This document shows, one piece after another, positions 1-7,246 of a DNA stretch of 20,628 nt. The number at the start of each line of letters is the position of its first letter. The first letter of the stretch is position 1. Source of the DNA: Bacillota bacterium (GTDB taxonomy: Bacteria > Bacillota > UBA4882 > UBA8346). The stretch is taken from NCBI GenBank assembly GCA_023394955.1, contig JAEWZY010000047.1:1-20628 (forward strand), written 5' to 3'. The notes below the pieces were generated by a model. It saw only the letters and a list, made by a program, of their open reading frames with translations. It was not told the DNA's origin and ran no database searches. The position numbers were made by a program, and so were the translations under genes.

Positions 1-51
1 GTTTCTTTAATTATTATCCATTTATTTGTCAAATCCTTTAAGTAAACTACT

Positions 52-156
52 TTATAGGCTCTTAACCGTCTCAATATAATTCACAAACATCTTCAACAAA
101 AACTCTTCTTCTTCCTTACTCAACAAGCCTTCCCAAACGTCTCTCGCCTTCAAGGA
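52..156 (-). pseudogene. Possible C-terminal remnant of a MarR-type regulator
   Basis: The last 35 or so codons of a minus-strand frame end in a Glu-rich helix (LLSKEEEEFLLKMF, then a short tail ending VKSL). The pattern resembles the last helix of MarR-family transcription factors. Nothing upstream in the frame looks like a winged-helix domain: beyond about position 157 the frame runs through low-complexity and repeat-like DNA. I read this as the tail of a gene whose 5' part is lost. The assignment rests on one short helix and could be chance; no function is expected. Confidence 0.25.
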
Positions 157-171
157 TGAAGGCGAGAGACG
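138..171. repeat. Perfect 15-bp foldback inverted repeat
   Basis: CGTCTCTCGCCTTCA (138-152) is followed, after the 4-base spacer AGGA, by its exact reverse complement (157-171). There is no T-run on either side, so it does not look like an intrinsic terminator. It lies at the point where the possible MarR remnant stops resembling a protein, which would fit a template-switch rearrangement joint. Confidence 0.6.
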
Positions 172-304
172 CTTCTTTACAGGACGTAAAAAAGCGGTCG
201 CCGTCGGAAGGCTTAACCCGGTTGCCAGTCGAAAGACCAGGGATGGTGGCGACCCACTAAAAACCGGGATGAATAAAAGGAGGGTCCGGGAACCTTGGTT
301 CCGT

Positions 305-348
305 GGCGACTTTTTGGTTCTTTTTGGTCGCCTCAAAAAGAACTCGCC
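305..348. repeat. Nested inverted repeat in gene-poor left margin
   Basis: GTTCTTTTTG (317-326) pairs with CAAAAAGAAC (334-343) across a 7-base loop. Outer GGCGA (305-309) and TCGCC (344-348) extend the symmetry imperfectly. The surrounding 172-558 stretch holds no convincing gene. It looks like intergenic debris: a short hairpin at 500-516 (CCCAGT / ACTGGG), the direct repeats at 384-442, and open frames of unnatural composition. Confidence 0.45.
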
Positions 349-383
349 GCCGAAACCGTGGACCCACAGAAAACCCTATAGTA

Positions 384-442
384 ATGCTTTAAGGCTTCGT
401 TCCCAGTTAAATCCGGGTGATGCTTTAAAGCTACATTCCCAG
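384..442. repeat. Two direct copies of a 23-base repeat
   Basis: Positions 384-406 and 420-442 are near-identical 23-mers (20 of 23 bases agree). Both begin ATGCTTTAA and end TTCCCAG, and their starts are 36 bases apart. Two copies with a 13-base spacer are too few for a CRISPR array. They are most likely a dispersed intergenic repeat. Confidence 0.5.
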
Positions 443-558
443 GTTCAATAATTATTTATTCAACCCGTTTTCTACCGGCAACTAAGGACAGAGCTTAACC
501 CCAGTCGTGAACTGGGAACTATTAAGAAGGAAACCGTACCGTCTTCAATCAAAGGGGT

Positions 559-1266
559 TCAGTCTTTCACCACCCAAAACCCTTCCCCGTCTTTTTCCAA
601 CCTCAGATCCGCTTGGGCTATTACCTTACCCGTCTTTTGTTCCCGGACTTGTAAATAAATCTCAAAACCGGAACTATCCCTCCCGTCTTTAAAATCAACA
701 CTCCAATACACCTTATCCTCTTGGGTCCTGACATCCCCTCCCAACTCAGTGGCTTTCCCGTTCAAGCTCAGAAACCGGCCATATTCCGTAGTCCAATGAT
801 AGATGATATTCTCCGGGACTTTACCTCCCGATAATTTTACTGTTAAAGGAATGCCGACAGTCGCCGACAGCGCCGGACTATACCGGTTTATTTCCGGTTC
901 AATCACTGCTTTGGGGAGGAAGCGGTTATTCATAAAATTCAGCGTTCCCAAAACCGCCAACGCCACCAACACTCCCAAGGCAGGAATCAGGGTATTGCCT
1001 TTAAAAACCGCAAAAAAGGAACGGCTTGCGGACTCCTTCTTAAAAGCTTCCTGCCGGATTCGTTGCCGCCAGGCGGGGCTGAATTGCGGCGCCGGTTCTA
1101 GTCGGGACGCCTGTTGCCAAATTTCCAAAGCCTGTTTCATCTCCCGGTATTCCCCCCGGCAACCGGGGCAGGTTTGCAGATGTCCCTGCAGCTGCCGGAG
1201 TAAAACGCCGTCGATTTCTCCAGCGGCCATCTTTTCAAGATACTTACGTGCATTGTAACACTTCAT
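559..1266 (-). CDS. Membrane-anchored zinc-finger anti-sigma-like protein
   Basis: A 235-residue protein. The N-terminus carries a ZAS-type zinc-binding pattern (Cys3, then H29-x3-C33-x2-C36 in GHLQTCPGC), as found in anti-sigma factors that hold ECF sigma factors in the cytoplasm. A cytoplasmic linker follows, then one membrane helix at about 93-111 and an exported C-terminal domain of about 120 residues that I do not recognise; it is rich in predicted beta strands. The ATG is preceded by AAGGAAG at a suitable distance. Anti-sigma genes normally follow their sigma gene. Here the 272 bases upstream (1267-1538) are AT-rich and empty, so the partner is not adjacent. The zinc-finger and membrane layout are seen directly; the anti-sigma role is inferred from the family. 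It could instead be a zinc-finger membrane protein of unknown job. Confidence 0.7.
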   Translation of the reverse strand: MKCYNARKYLEKMAAGEIDGVLLRQLQGHLQTCPGCRGEYREMKQALEIWQQASRLEPAPQFSPAWRQRIRQEAFKKESASRSFFAVFKGNTLIPALGVLVALAVLGTLNFMNNRFLPKAVIEPEINRYSPALSATVGIPLTVKLSGGKVPENIIYHWTTEYGRFLSLNGKATELGGDVRTQEDKVYWSVDFKDGRDSSGFEIYLQVREQKTGKVIAQADLRLEKDGEGFWVVKD

Positions 1267-1538
1267 GGTCGGCTCTTCCTTCCATTAACAAGTAAACTGC
1301 CTTTCCGGTAATTAAGCCACAGTGAATCAGGTTTCAAATATTTCTGATCTTTCATTATACTCCAAGCAATTAATTATTTAAAGAAAATACCCAAAGGACT
1401 ATTTCGCCACTAAATATGCACCTCTTACCATCATTTAGGTACCTAATATAACAATCCCAAAGACACCTTAAAATTTCGGATATATAATGTAAATACTTAA
1501 AAGTTCGCGCGAAAAAATCAACTAATATTGGAGGCAAT

Positions 1539-2720
1539 ATGAAACAAATAAAGTTTTTACTTGTCATTAGTCTTCTTTTTCTCCTCATCGGCGCCGGGAA
1601 GGGCTATACTGAGCTTTCCGTGGAATTACCCAGACCAACCGGAAATTACAAAATTGGTACTGTGTCTTTACCGTTTATCGACAAAGAACGGCCCGGGATT
1701 TATTCCAATGGTCAACGTTCTCAATACCGGGAGTTTATGATTCAGATTTGGTATCCGGCTAAAATCGGAACGAATGGGGAAACAAGTGTTTATTATGACC
1801 CGATCACTGCCCAATTCATATCCAATTTCTTTCCTGCATTCCGTTACGAGTATGGTTCGATCCTTAAAACCCATGCCATTGTCGGCGCTAAAATAACAGG
1901 TGGGCATGAACGATTCCCGGTTCTCCTTTTTTCTCCCGGCCAAGGATCCGTTTATGGATCTTACCAAAGTATTCTCGAAGATCTGGCTTCCCACGGTTAC
2001 ATTGTTATTGGTGTAAACCATCCCAATATCTCAGCGGTTACAGTTTTCCCCGACGGACATTACTATCCATATACACCCAGTAAGTTTGATATACAGCCCC
2101 CAACGACCCCTGAAGAACTGGAAGAATATTATTATCATGAAAGCGAGCTCCTAGAGGAGGCCGTTTTGGATCTACAATGTATTATTAAACAACTATCCTG
2201 TTTAGACAGAAATCCGAAATTGCCGTTTACCGGACGGATGAAGTTTTGGCGCCTGGGTTGTTTCGGACATTCGTTCGGAGGGGCCGCATCCGTGCAAACC
2301 TGCATTAAATCACGAGCAGTGAGTGCGGCTATCAATATGGATGGCGCGCTATGGGGAGATGGCTATAAGCACCGGATTTTTAAACCGATGATGTTAATGA
2401 CCCCAAACTATTCAAGCGCCCAACAACCGGTTAGTTATGAAATATTATGGAATAATCTATTAAATGATAGTTTTTTCATTAAAGTTCAAAACACCGGACA
2501 TCAAAATTTTTCAGACGCGCCGCTATTGAAATTGATCAATCCAGATCTTGACCTGGGTTCCATTCCAGGTTTAGGAGAAATCGATCCAAATCGGGGGTTG
2601 CGGATAATCCGGGACTCTGTCCGCAGATTTTTCGACAGTAATTTAAAAGACGCCAGCCCCAAAAGGATAGAATGGTTGGCGAAATTGTATCCGGAAATTA
2701 CGGTCACTACAAAAGATTAA
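1539..2720 (+). CDS. Secreted PAF-acetylhydrolase-like alpha/beta hydrolase
   Basis: A 393-residue protein with an N-terminal signal-like segment (residues 1-23: Lys-containing start, long Leu/Ile core). The alpha/beta hydrolase core includes an oxyanion-region strand (FPVLLFSPG, about 126-134), the nucleophile elbow GHSFGG with Ser245, an acid at Asp268 (INMDGALWG) and a His at 321 (TGHQNFSD). This order and spacing fit the plasma platelet-activating-factor acetylhydrolase/dienelactone hydrolase-like group, which cleaves esters; the true substrate is unknown. The ATG follows GGAGG with a short 4-base spacer. It is a single-gene unit with its own terminator at 2756-2785. The family call is firm; export is likely but rests on the hydrophobic N-terminus only, and it may be a lipoprotein-less secreted or membrane-tethered enzyme. 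Confidence 0.85.
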   Translation: MKQIKFLLVISLLFLLIGAGKGYTELSVELPRPTGNYKIGTVSLPFIDKERPGIYSNGQRSQYREFMIQIWYPAKIGTNGETSVYYDPITAQFISNFFPAFRYEYGSILKTHAIVGAKITGGHERFPVLLFSPGQGSVYGSYQSILEDLASHGYIVIGVNHPNISAVTVFPDGHYYPYTPSKFDIQPPTTPEELEEYYYHESELLEEAVLDLQCIIKQLSCLDRNPKLPFTGRMKFWRLGCFGHSFGGAASVQTCIKSRAVSAAINMDGALWGDGYKHRIFKPMMLMTPNYSSAQQPVSYEILWNNLLNDSFFIKVQNTGHQNFSDAPLLKLINPDLDLGSIPGLGEIDPNRGLRIIRDSVRRFFDSNLKDASPKRIEWLAKLYPEITVTTKD

Positions 2721-2755
2721 CTTTTTGAAAATCCCCGTTCTCACGAATGATATTT

Positions 2756-2785
2756 GGCTTCCCAAAACACGAGGGAGCCTTTTTT
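2756..2785 (+). terminator. Intrinsic terminator after the hydrolase gene
   Basis: GGCTTCCC (2756-2763) pairs with GGGAGCC (2773-2779) with one bulged T, followed by six T residues (2780-2785). It lies 36 bases past the stop codon of the hydrolase gene. Confidence 0.75.
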
Positions 2786-3012
2786 ATACCTAAAACCAGA
2801 AAAGCTCCATTGATTGACTCTAAAACAGCCCATCAAACGGTTATTTTACCATCCCTTCCAACCATCCACAACTCCGCCAGAAACTAACCTGCAATCATTA
2901 CTCATCGCCTTCGTTTCACTTCTTAGTTTAGGCGCTTTTCAATTTACACTTTAACTTTGCCAGTCTTACCAGCAATTACTTAAAGGAAATACCAGCTAGA
3001 GCCCGAATCATC

Positions 3013-3021
3013 TGATATAAT
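3013..3021 (+). promoter_or_regulatory. Extended -10 promoter for the SLH protein gene
   Basis: TGATATAAT (3013-3021) is an extended -10 element with a perfect TATAAT. No good -35 hexamer is seen at 16-18 bases, which an extended -10 can tolerate. Transcription would start near 3028 and leave a leader of about 90 bases before the ATG at 3119. I see no gene in the rest of the 2786-3118 gap and no recognised riboswitch. Confidence 0.5.
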
Positions 3022-3118
3022 CTTATGTAAAGTATCTGCTTGTTAATTGCCCCAAGTTACCAATAAACATGTAATGTCATTTACCAGATAACGTCCACGG
3101 ACGAAAGGAGAAAGATCG

Positions 3119-4357
3119 ATGTTAATTACCAAAAGGAAATTTCATTTGATGCTAATGGTTTCCCTAAGTCTCTCCCTGATCTTTAGCGCCCAGGTCCAGG
3201 CAGCCGTGACCGTCAGCGATATTGAAAATCACTGGGCGGCTAAACCCATCCAGAGTTTAGCGGATCGAGCGGTGATCAACGGCTATCCCGACGGGAGCTT
3301 CAAACCGGACCAGGCCGTTACTAGGGCTGAATTAGCTAAAATGATCGGTAAAGCGTTGAACTATCAACCGGTTAACGGCGCTAAATTCCCCGATATCGAC
3401 GGGCATTGGGCTGAACCATATATCAACGCTTTAGGCGAACGTAAAGTGATGCATAGTTTCAACGATGGCGATTTTCAGCCGGAAAGGGCGGTCAATCGCG
3501 CTCAATTAACCACTTTCATCGCCCGGGTCCTTAACTTGGCCAAACCGGAAGAAAAGTTCGGTGATGATTGGTCCGCCAGTTTTTTAGATGTTCCCACCGA
3601 TCACTGGGCCTTCCGCTATATCGAGCTCAGTAACAAATTTGGATTATTGCCGCCGGAATACAAGGCCCAGTTTCATCCCGATCAGTCGGTTACAAGAGCG
3701 GAAGCCGCTTGGATGATCCAAGCCTTGAGCGGATTGGAAGTTTCAAAAGGTAAAATCAGTCAGGTCGATTCCGGCAGCGGTTTAATGAATATTCAGAGAG
3801 AATCGGGGAAAGACCCATTAATGGTCTTAGTGACTCCCGAAACTATTCTGCTACGGAACAATTCGACCGCTCCAGTGGAAGACCTATTAGACGGCGATGA
3901 GGTTACCGCCATTTCACTCCCGTCGGGCGACGTGAAATTCCTGAAGGCTTTCGGCCGGGTTACCAAGAATGATCTTCTCTCCCGGATTAGCACCATGATG
4001 AAGGGACGCTTGGACCGGGACCAGATCGCCGCGATCATGGCCGGCGACTGGGAATCGGTTAAAGACAGCATGAAAGGCGGCCTTTACAACAAGTTGGTCG
4101 ATTTGGGGCTGACCCCGGCCGAAGCCGAGAGTCTCATGGTCCAAGACTGGAACTACCTTGACACTTTGAGCCGGGACCGTTTGGCCCAAGCCTTCACCGA
4201 CTATCTTGGAATATCCATCGACTTTAGCCAGGCGCTCTTAGCCAGAGACCTGGAGAAGATTAAGGAGTACGGCAAGATTGAATTAGCGACTGCCGCCTTA
4301 AGCCGCCTGCTGGGAGTGGAGAGCGCCAGCGCCGCTAATGAGAGCTCAGCTTATTGA
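3119..4357 (+). CDS. Secreted protein with three S-layer homology domains
   Basis: A 412-residue protein. A signal peptide (residues 1-28, ending VQA|A) is followed by three SLH domains at about 31-78, 89-137 and 155-203. They carry the usual HWA motifs (HWAAKPI, HWAEPYI, HWAFRYI) and VTRAE / VNRAQ / VTRAE triplets. Triple SLH modules anchor exported proteins to pyruvylated secondary cell-wall polymer. After the SLH part comes a beta-rich segment of about 80 residues (207-287: GKISQVD, VLVTPETILL, DGDEVTAISL) resembling DUF5666-type small barrels, then a helical tail of about 125 residues that I do not recognise. The start has an excellent AAAGGAG 8 bases upstream of the ATG. The gene stands alone between its own promoter and the strong terminator at 4365-4395. 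Cell-surface location is well supported; the function of the C-terminal part is unknown. Confidence 0.9.
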   Translation: MLITKRKFHLMLMVSLSLSLIFSAQVQAAVTVSDIENHWAAKPIQSLADRAVINGYPDGSFKPDQAVTRAELAKMIGKALNYQPVNGAKFPDIDGHWAEPYINALGERKVMHSFNDGDFQPERAVNRAQLTTFIARVLNLAKPEEKFGDDWSASFLDVPTDHWAFRYIELSNKFGLLPPEYKAQFHPDQSVTRAEAAWMIQALSGLEVSKGKISQVDSGSGLMNIQRESGKDPLMVLVTPETILLRNNSTAPVEDLLDGDEVTAISLPSGDVKFLKAFGRVTKNDLLSRISTMMKGRLDRDQIAAIMAGDWESVKDSMKGGLYNKLVDLGLTPAEAESLMVQDWNYLDTLSRDRLAQAFTDYLGISIDFSQALLARDLEKIKEYGKIELATAALSRLLGVESASAANESSAY

Positions 4358-4364
4358 GTACTTT

Positions 4365-4395
4365 AAAACCGGAAGGCGTAACGCCTTCCGGTTTT
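4365..4395. terminator. Bidirectional terminator between SLH gene and che operon
   Basis: A perfect 14-bp stem (AAAACCGGAAGGCG, 4365-4378, with its complement 4382-4395) and a TAA loop. The A-run and T-run at the two ends make it usable from both sides: it would stop the SLH gene transcript on the plus strand and the long chemotaxis operon on the minus strand. Confidence 0.9.
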
Positions 4396-4463
4396 GCTTC
4401 CAAATAATTTTAAATCTATACCTTAGGAAACGGGCAAAATTTTACCATTCCACAACCTTTCAG

Positions 4464-5987
4464 TCAAATATTCTCATTTCTTTTCAATTCAGTAAAAACT
4501 TTAACTAATGTGGGATCGAATTGCGTTCCGGCGCATCTTTTTAATTCAGCAAAGGCGAACTCTTTTGATAGAGCTTTTCGATAAGGACGGTCATTAGTCA
4601 TGGCGTCATAAGCATCAGCAATCGCGAGTATCCGGCACTCAAGGGGTATTTCCTCCTCCTGCAATCCCAAAGGGTAACCACTACCATTCCACCATTCATG
4701 ATGCGCATAAATCCAATCCGCAATCAACTTGAGCTCTGCGGATGCTTGAGCAATTCGGTATCCAATCTCACAATGGCGCCGCATCTCCATGGTTTCTTCA
4801 GCCGTCAGCGGACCTTTCTTTAATAGGATTCGGTCCGGGATTCCAATCTTTCCAATATCATGAAACTGACCCAATAACCGTAATGCTGATAGTTTGTGTC
4901 CCGGGAGTTTAAGTTTAGTCCCTAATTGTACTATTAATTGTTGAATACGGTCGGCGTGTTCTTTTGTTTCCAAATCCCTTTCGCGTAAGATGGTGAATAA
5001 AGTGTCAATAATAGTATTTTGTAAATTTCGATTCTGACCTAATTTTTCATATTCCATATTTAAAGTGGCTTCCCGCAATAAAAAACTGATGTCGCAAAGA
5101 AATTTATCACTATAAGCAAAACCAGCCGAGACGCTTAACGACGGTACAGTATGTTTAAGGCTGTAATCATTCAAAGAATCCTTGATCTTCCGAATAAGAC
5201 CTTCTAAGATTTCCGGGCTGCTTTGGGGCAATATTATTCCAAAACTCCCCCCTCCGATCCTAGCAATTATTCCATTCTCCGGTACTATTGTTTGAAATAT
5301 ATGAGCGGATGAAATCAATACAGTATCGCCTATTTCATAACTATAGCCATAGTTAACGACTTTTAAGTCGTCAATATCAAGAACGATGATTCCTATTGGA
5401 AAATTTTTGACATTGTGGGAAAAACGCTCTAATTCTTGCTTAAAAAAATACCTATTATACAATCCAGTCAGTTGATCATAAGTCTGAAAGTACAATATTT
5501 GTCCTTCCAGTTTTTTTTCTTTAGTAAAATCCCGTATGACTTCAATAGCCCCAATTCGATTACCGTTCCAATTATAAAGTGGGGCTGCTTTCAACCATAA
5601 AAACGCCCCTTTTCCTTGATACGCTTTAGGCGCAAAACACTTACCATATAGTAAATCTCCTTTTTGTTCAAAATACTCATAATTAGTCAATAGCCTCTTA
5701 TCGAGGACCGTTCCAACCAGATCGATTAATGCCGGTCGACAGTCCTCATAAAAGAACTTGGAATAACAATTATTACCCTTGCCGAATATTTCTTCTTCCT
5801 TTACTCCGGTCATTTCCTCAAGAGCATGGTTCCAAGCTATTACTTTTTGGGCTTGATTAATTGCTAAGACCGCATCCGGTAGAAAGTTTAAGATTTCAGG
5901 CAATTCCTGATTAAATACATCCAAGTCCACGGTAGTAGTCAATGTTGTTTTTTGGTTTGAGAGATTTTCGCTTTGTTTAAATTCCAT
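4464..5987 (-). CDS. PAS / degenerate GGDEF / HD-GYP c-di-GMP phosphodiesterase
   Basis: 507 residues from the preferred ATG at 5987, which has GGGGGG 7 bases upstream; a GTG at 6002 in the same frame overlaps that site and is less likely. Layout: a PAS sensor (about 30-155, ending in the usual VIRDFTKEKK linker), a GGDEF-like domain (about 165-310), and an HD-GYP domain (about 335-500). The GGDEF signature reads GGGSF (245-249), so the metal-binding and catalytic acidic residues are gone; this domain is probably a regulatory or GTP-binding shell. The HD-GYP domain is intact: HDIGKIGIP (HD at 376-377), HHEWWNGSGYP (GYP at 437-439), and ADAYDAMTNDRPYR. Such domains hydrolyse cyclic di-GMP to pGpG or GMP. 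There is no membrane segment, so it acts in the cytoplasm. It is the last gene of the chemotaxis operon, 84 bases after cheB-2, which suggests it sets local c-di-GMP levels in step with chemotaxis (inference). Confidence 0.92.
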   Translation of the reverse strand: MEFKQSENLSNQKTTLTTTVDLDVFNQELPEILNFLPDAVLAINQAQKVIAWNHALEEMTGVKEEEIFGKGNNCYSKFFYEDCRPALIDLVGTVLDKRLLTNYEYFEQKGDLLYGKCFAPKAYQGKGAFLWLKAAPLYNWNGNRIGAIEVIRDFTKEKKLEGQILYFQTYDQLTGLYNRYFFKQELERFSHNVKNFPIGIIVLDIDDLKVVNYGYSYEIGDTVLISSAHIFQTIVPENGIIARIGGGSFGIILPQSSPEILEGLIRKIKDSLNDYSLKHTVPSLSVSAGFAYSDKFLCDISFLLREATLNMEYEKLGQNRNLQNTIIDTLFTILRERDLETKEHADRIQQLIVQLGTKLKLPGHKLSALRLLGQFHDIGKIGIPDRILLKKGPLTAEETMEMRRHCEIGYRIAQASAELKLIADWIYAHHEWWNGSGYPLGLQEEEIPLECRILAIADAYDAMTNDRPYRKALSKEFAFAELKRCAGTQFDPTLVKVFTELKRNENI

Positions 5988-6071
5988 TGCCCATCCCCCC
6001 ACAAAAACCTAATCCCTTATATTTACTGTATAAAGTTAACTCTTTACAGAAAGTCTACCTGAACTCTCCCT

Positions 6072-7112
6072 TCAATCATAAGACTTCAAAATAGTTTGAG
6101 CGATTTTCCCTAATGAAACAACTTTTGAGACAGCCCCGATTAACGCCGCCTCCTTAGGCATTCCGTATACCACCGAGCTCTCCTCATCCTGGGCGATGGT
6201 AAAAGCTCCGGCATTCCTCATCTCCAGTAATCCGTTGGCCCCATCTTTCCCCATCCCGGTCATGATTACGCCCACGGCGTTGGGCCCGGCCGCTTGGGCT
6301 ACCGAAGTGAATAAAACCTCCACCGAAGGGCGTTGGTGGTAAACCAACGGCCCGTTTTTTATTTCTACATAATACCGGGCGCCGCTCTGCTTTAATACCA
6401 TGTGACGGTTGCCGGGAGCGATTAATACCTTATCGGGAGAAACCAACTCACCGTCTTCCGCTTCTTTGACTTCGAACTTACAAAGCTTGTTTAAGCGTTC
6501 CGCAAATGCCCTGGTAAAATGCTCCGGCATGTGTTGCACCACTAAAATCGGGGGTATCTCCACCGGAAGCCCGGTTAATACCTCTTTAATGGCTTCGGTC
6601 CCTCCGGTGGAAGCCCCAATGGCCACAATTTTATCGGTAGTTTTAAAAAATGGTTTTCTAATGACTGTTCCAATTGGCGCAGGCTCTCTTTTAGGGAGCA
6701 ACCGTTCAAATCTTTTTATCTCTGCGGCAGCCTTTACTTTTTCGATCAATTGCTCGCTCAGATCCTGGACCGTATAGGCGGCCCCCGGTTTAGCCATCAC
6801 TTCCACAGCCCCCAGTTCTAAGCCCCGCAGCGCTACTTCACATCCTTCCTTGGCCAAGGAACTGACGATAATCACCGGCATCGGATGATAGCGCATCAGT
6901 TTTTCCAGAAAGGTCAGGCCGTCCATCTTCGGCATCTCAATATCGAGGATTACCACATCCGGCCCTAAAAAAACGATTTTGTCCCTGCCGATATAAGGGT
7001 CCGGAGCAGTACCGACCACCTCGATCTCGGGGTCTTTAGAAAGCTCTTTGGTCAGCACTTTTCGGACCATCGCCGAATCATCGATGATTAATACTTTGAT
7101 TTTTTTAGCCAT
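6072..7112 (-). CDS. cheB: CheB protein-glutamate methylesterase/glutaminase (second copy)
   Basis: A 346-residue protein of normal CheB length. An N-terminal receiver domain (about 5-125) has the acidic pocket DD at 11-12, phospho-acceptor Asp57 (LDIEMPKMDG), SSLAKEG and the conserved Lys108. A linker leads to the C-terminal methylesterase (about 160-344) with the catalytic triad Ser168 (GASTGG), His194 (VVQHMP) and Asp290 (GMGKDG). It removes methyl groups from receptor glutamates, and in many species deamidates glutamines, when phosphorylated by CheA. The gene is a tandem paralogue of the copy at 7247-8290: the receiver domains align without gaps for about 130 residues. All catalytic residues are present in both. 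The gap between the two (7113-7246) holds a short-period repeat rather than a promoter that I can recognise. Confidence 0.95.
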   Translation of the reverse strand: MAKKIKVLIIDDSAMVRKVLTKELSKDPEIEVVGTAPDPYIGRDKIVFLGPDVVILDIEMPKMDGLTFLEKLMRYHPMPVIIVSSLAKEGCEVALRGLELGAVEVMAKPGAAYTVQDLSEQLIEKVKAAAEIKRFERLLPKREPAPIGTVIRKPFFKTTDKIVAIGASTGGTEAIKEVLTGLPVEIPPILVVQHMPEHFTRAFAERLNKLCKFEVKEAEDGELVSPDKVLIAPGNRHMVLKQSGARYYVEIKNGPLVYHQRPSVEVLFTSVAQAAGPNAVGVIMTGMGKDGANGLLEMRNAGAFTIAQDEESSVVYGMPKEAALIGAVSKVVSLGKIAQTILKSYD

Positions 7113-7196
7113 AGTTATTTCCTAATTAATAAATTCACTCATAAACTAGTGTTCCTTCATAATGCTTACGTGTCTCCGTAGCCTATCAATTAGCCA

Positions 7197-7220
7197 CAGA
7201 GGCGCTGAGGCACAGAGGAA
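7197..7220. repeat. Short-period 8-base repeat between the two cheB genes
   Basis: Three consecutive 8-base units occur: CAGAGGCG (7197-7204), CTGAGGCA (7205-7212) and CAGAGGAA (7213-7220). The preceding CTCCGTAGC (7175-7183) is an imperfect inverted counterpart of GCCACAGAG (7193-7201). From general experience, CACAGAGG-type short-period elements occur between genes in many unrelated prokaryotes; I know of no established function. Confidence 0.6.
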
Positions 7221-7246
7221 AGACTTTTTAAATAGTAAATATTTAA

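Noticed and set aside
384..442. Start of a CRISPR array
   Set aside because: Only two imperfect 23-base copies with a 13-base gap.
803..1258. Plus-strand 151-codon open frame
   Set aside because: Shadow of the anti-sigma-like gene; Cys/Arg-rich with no domain and no ribosome binding site.
1370..1588. Minus-strand 72-codon frame
   Set aside because: AT-rich, overlaps the hydrolase start, no ribosome binding site or recognisable domain.
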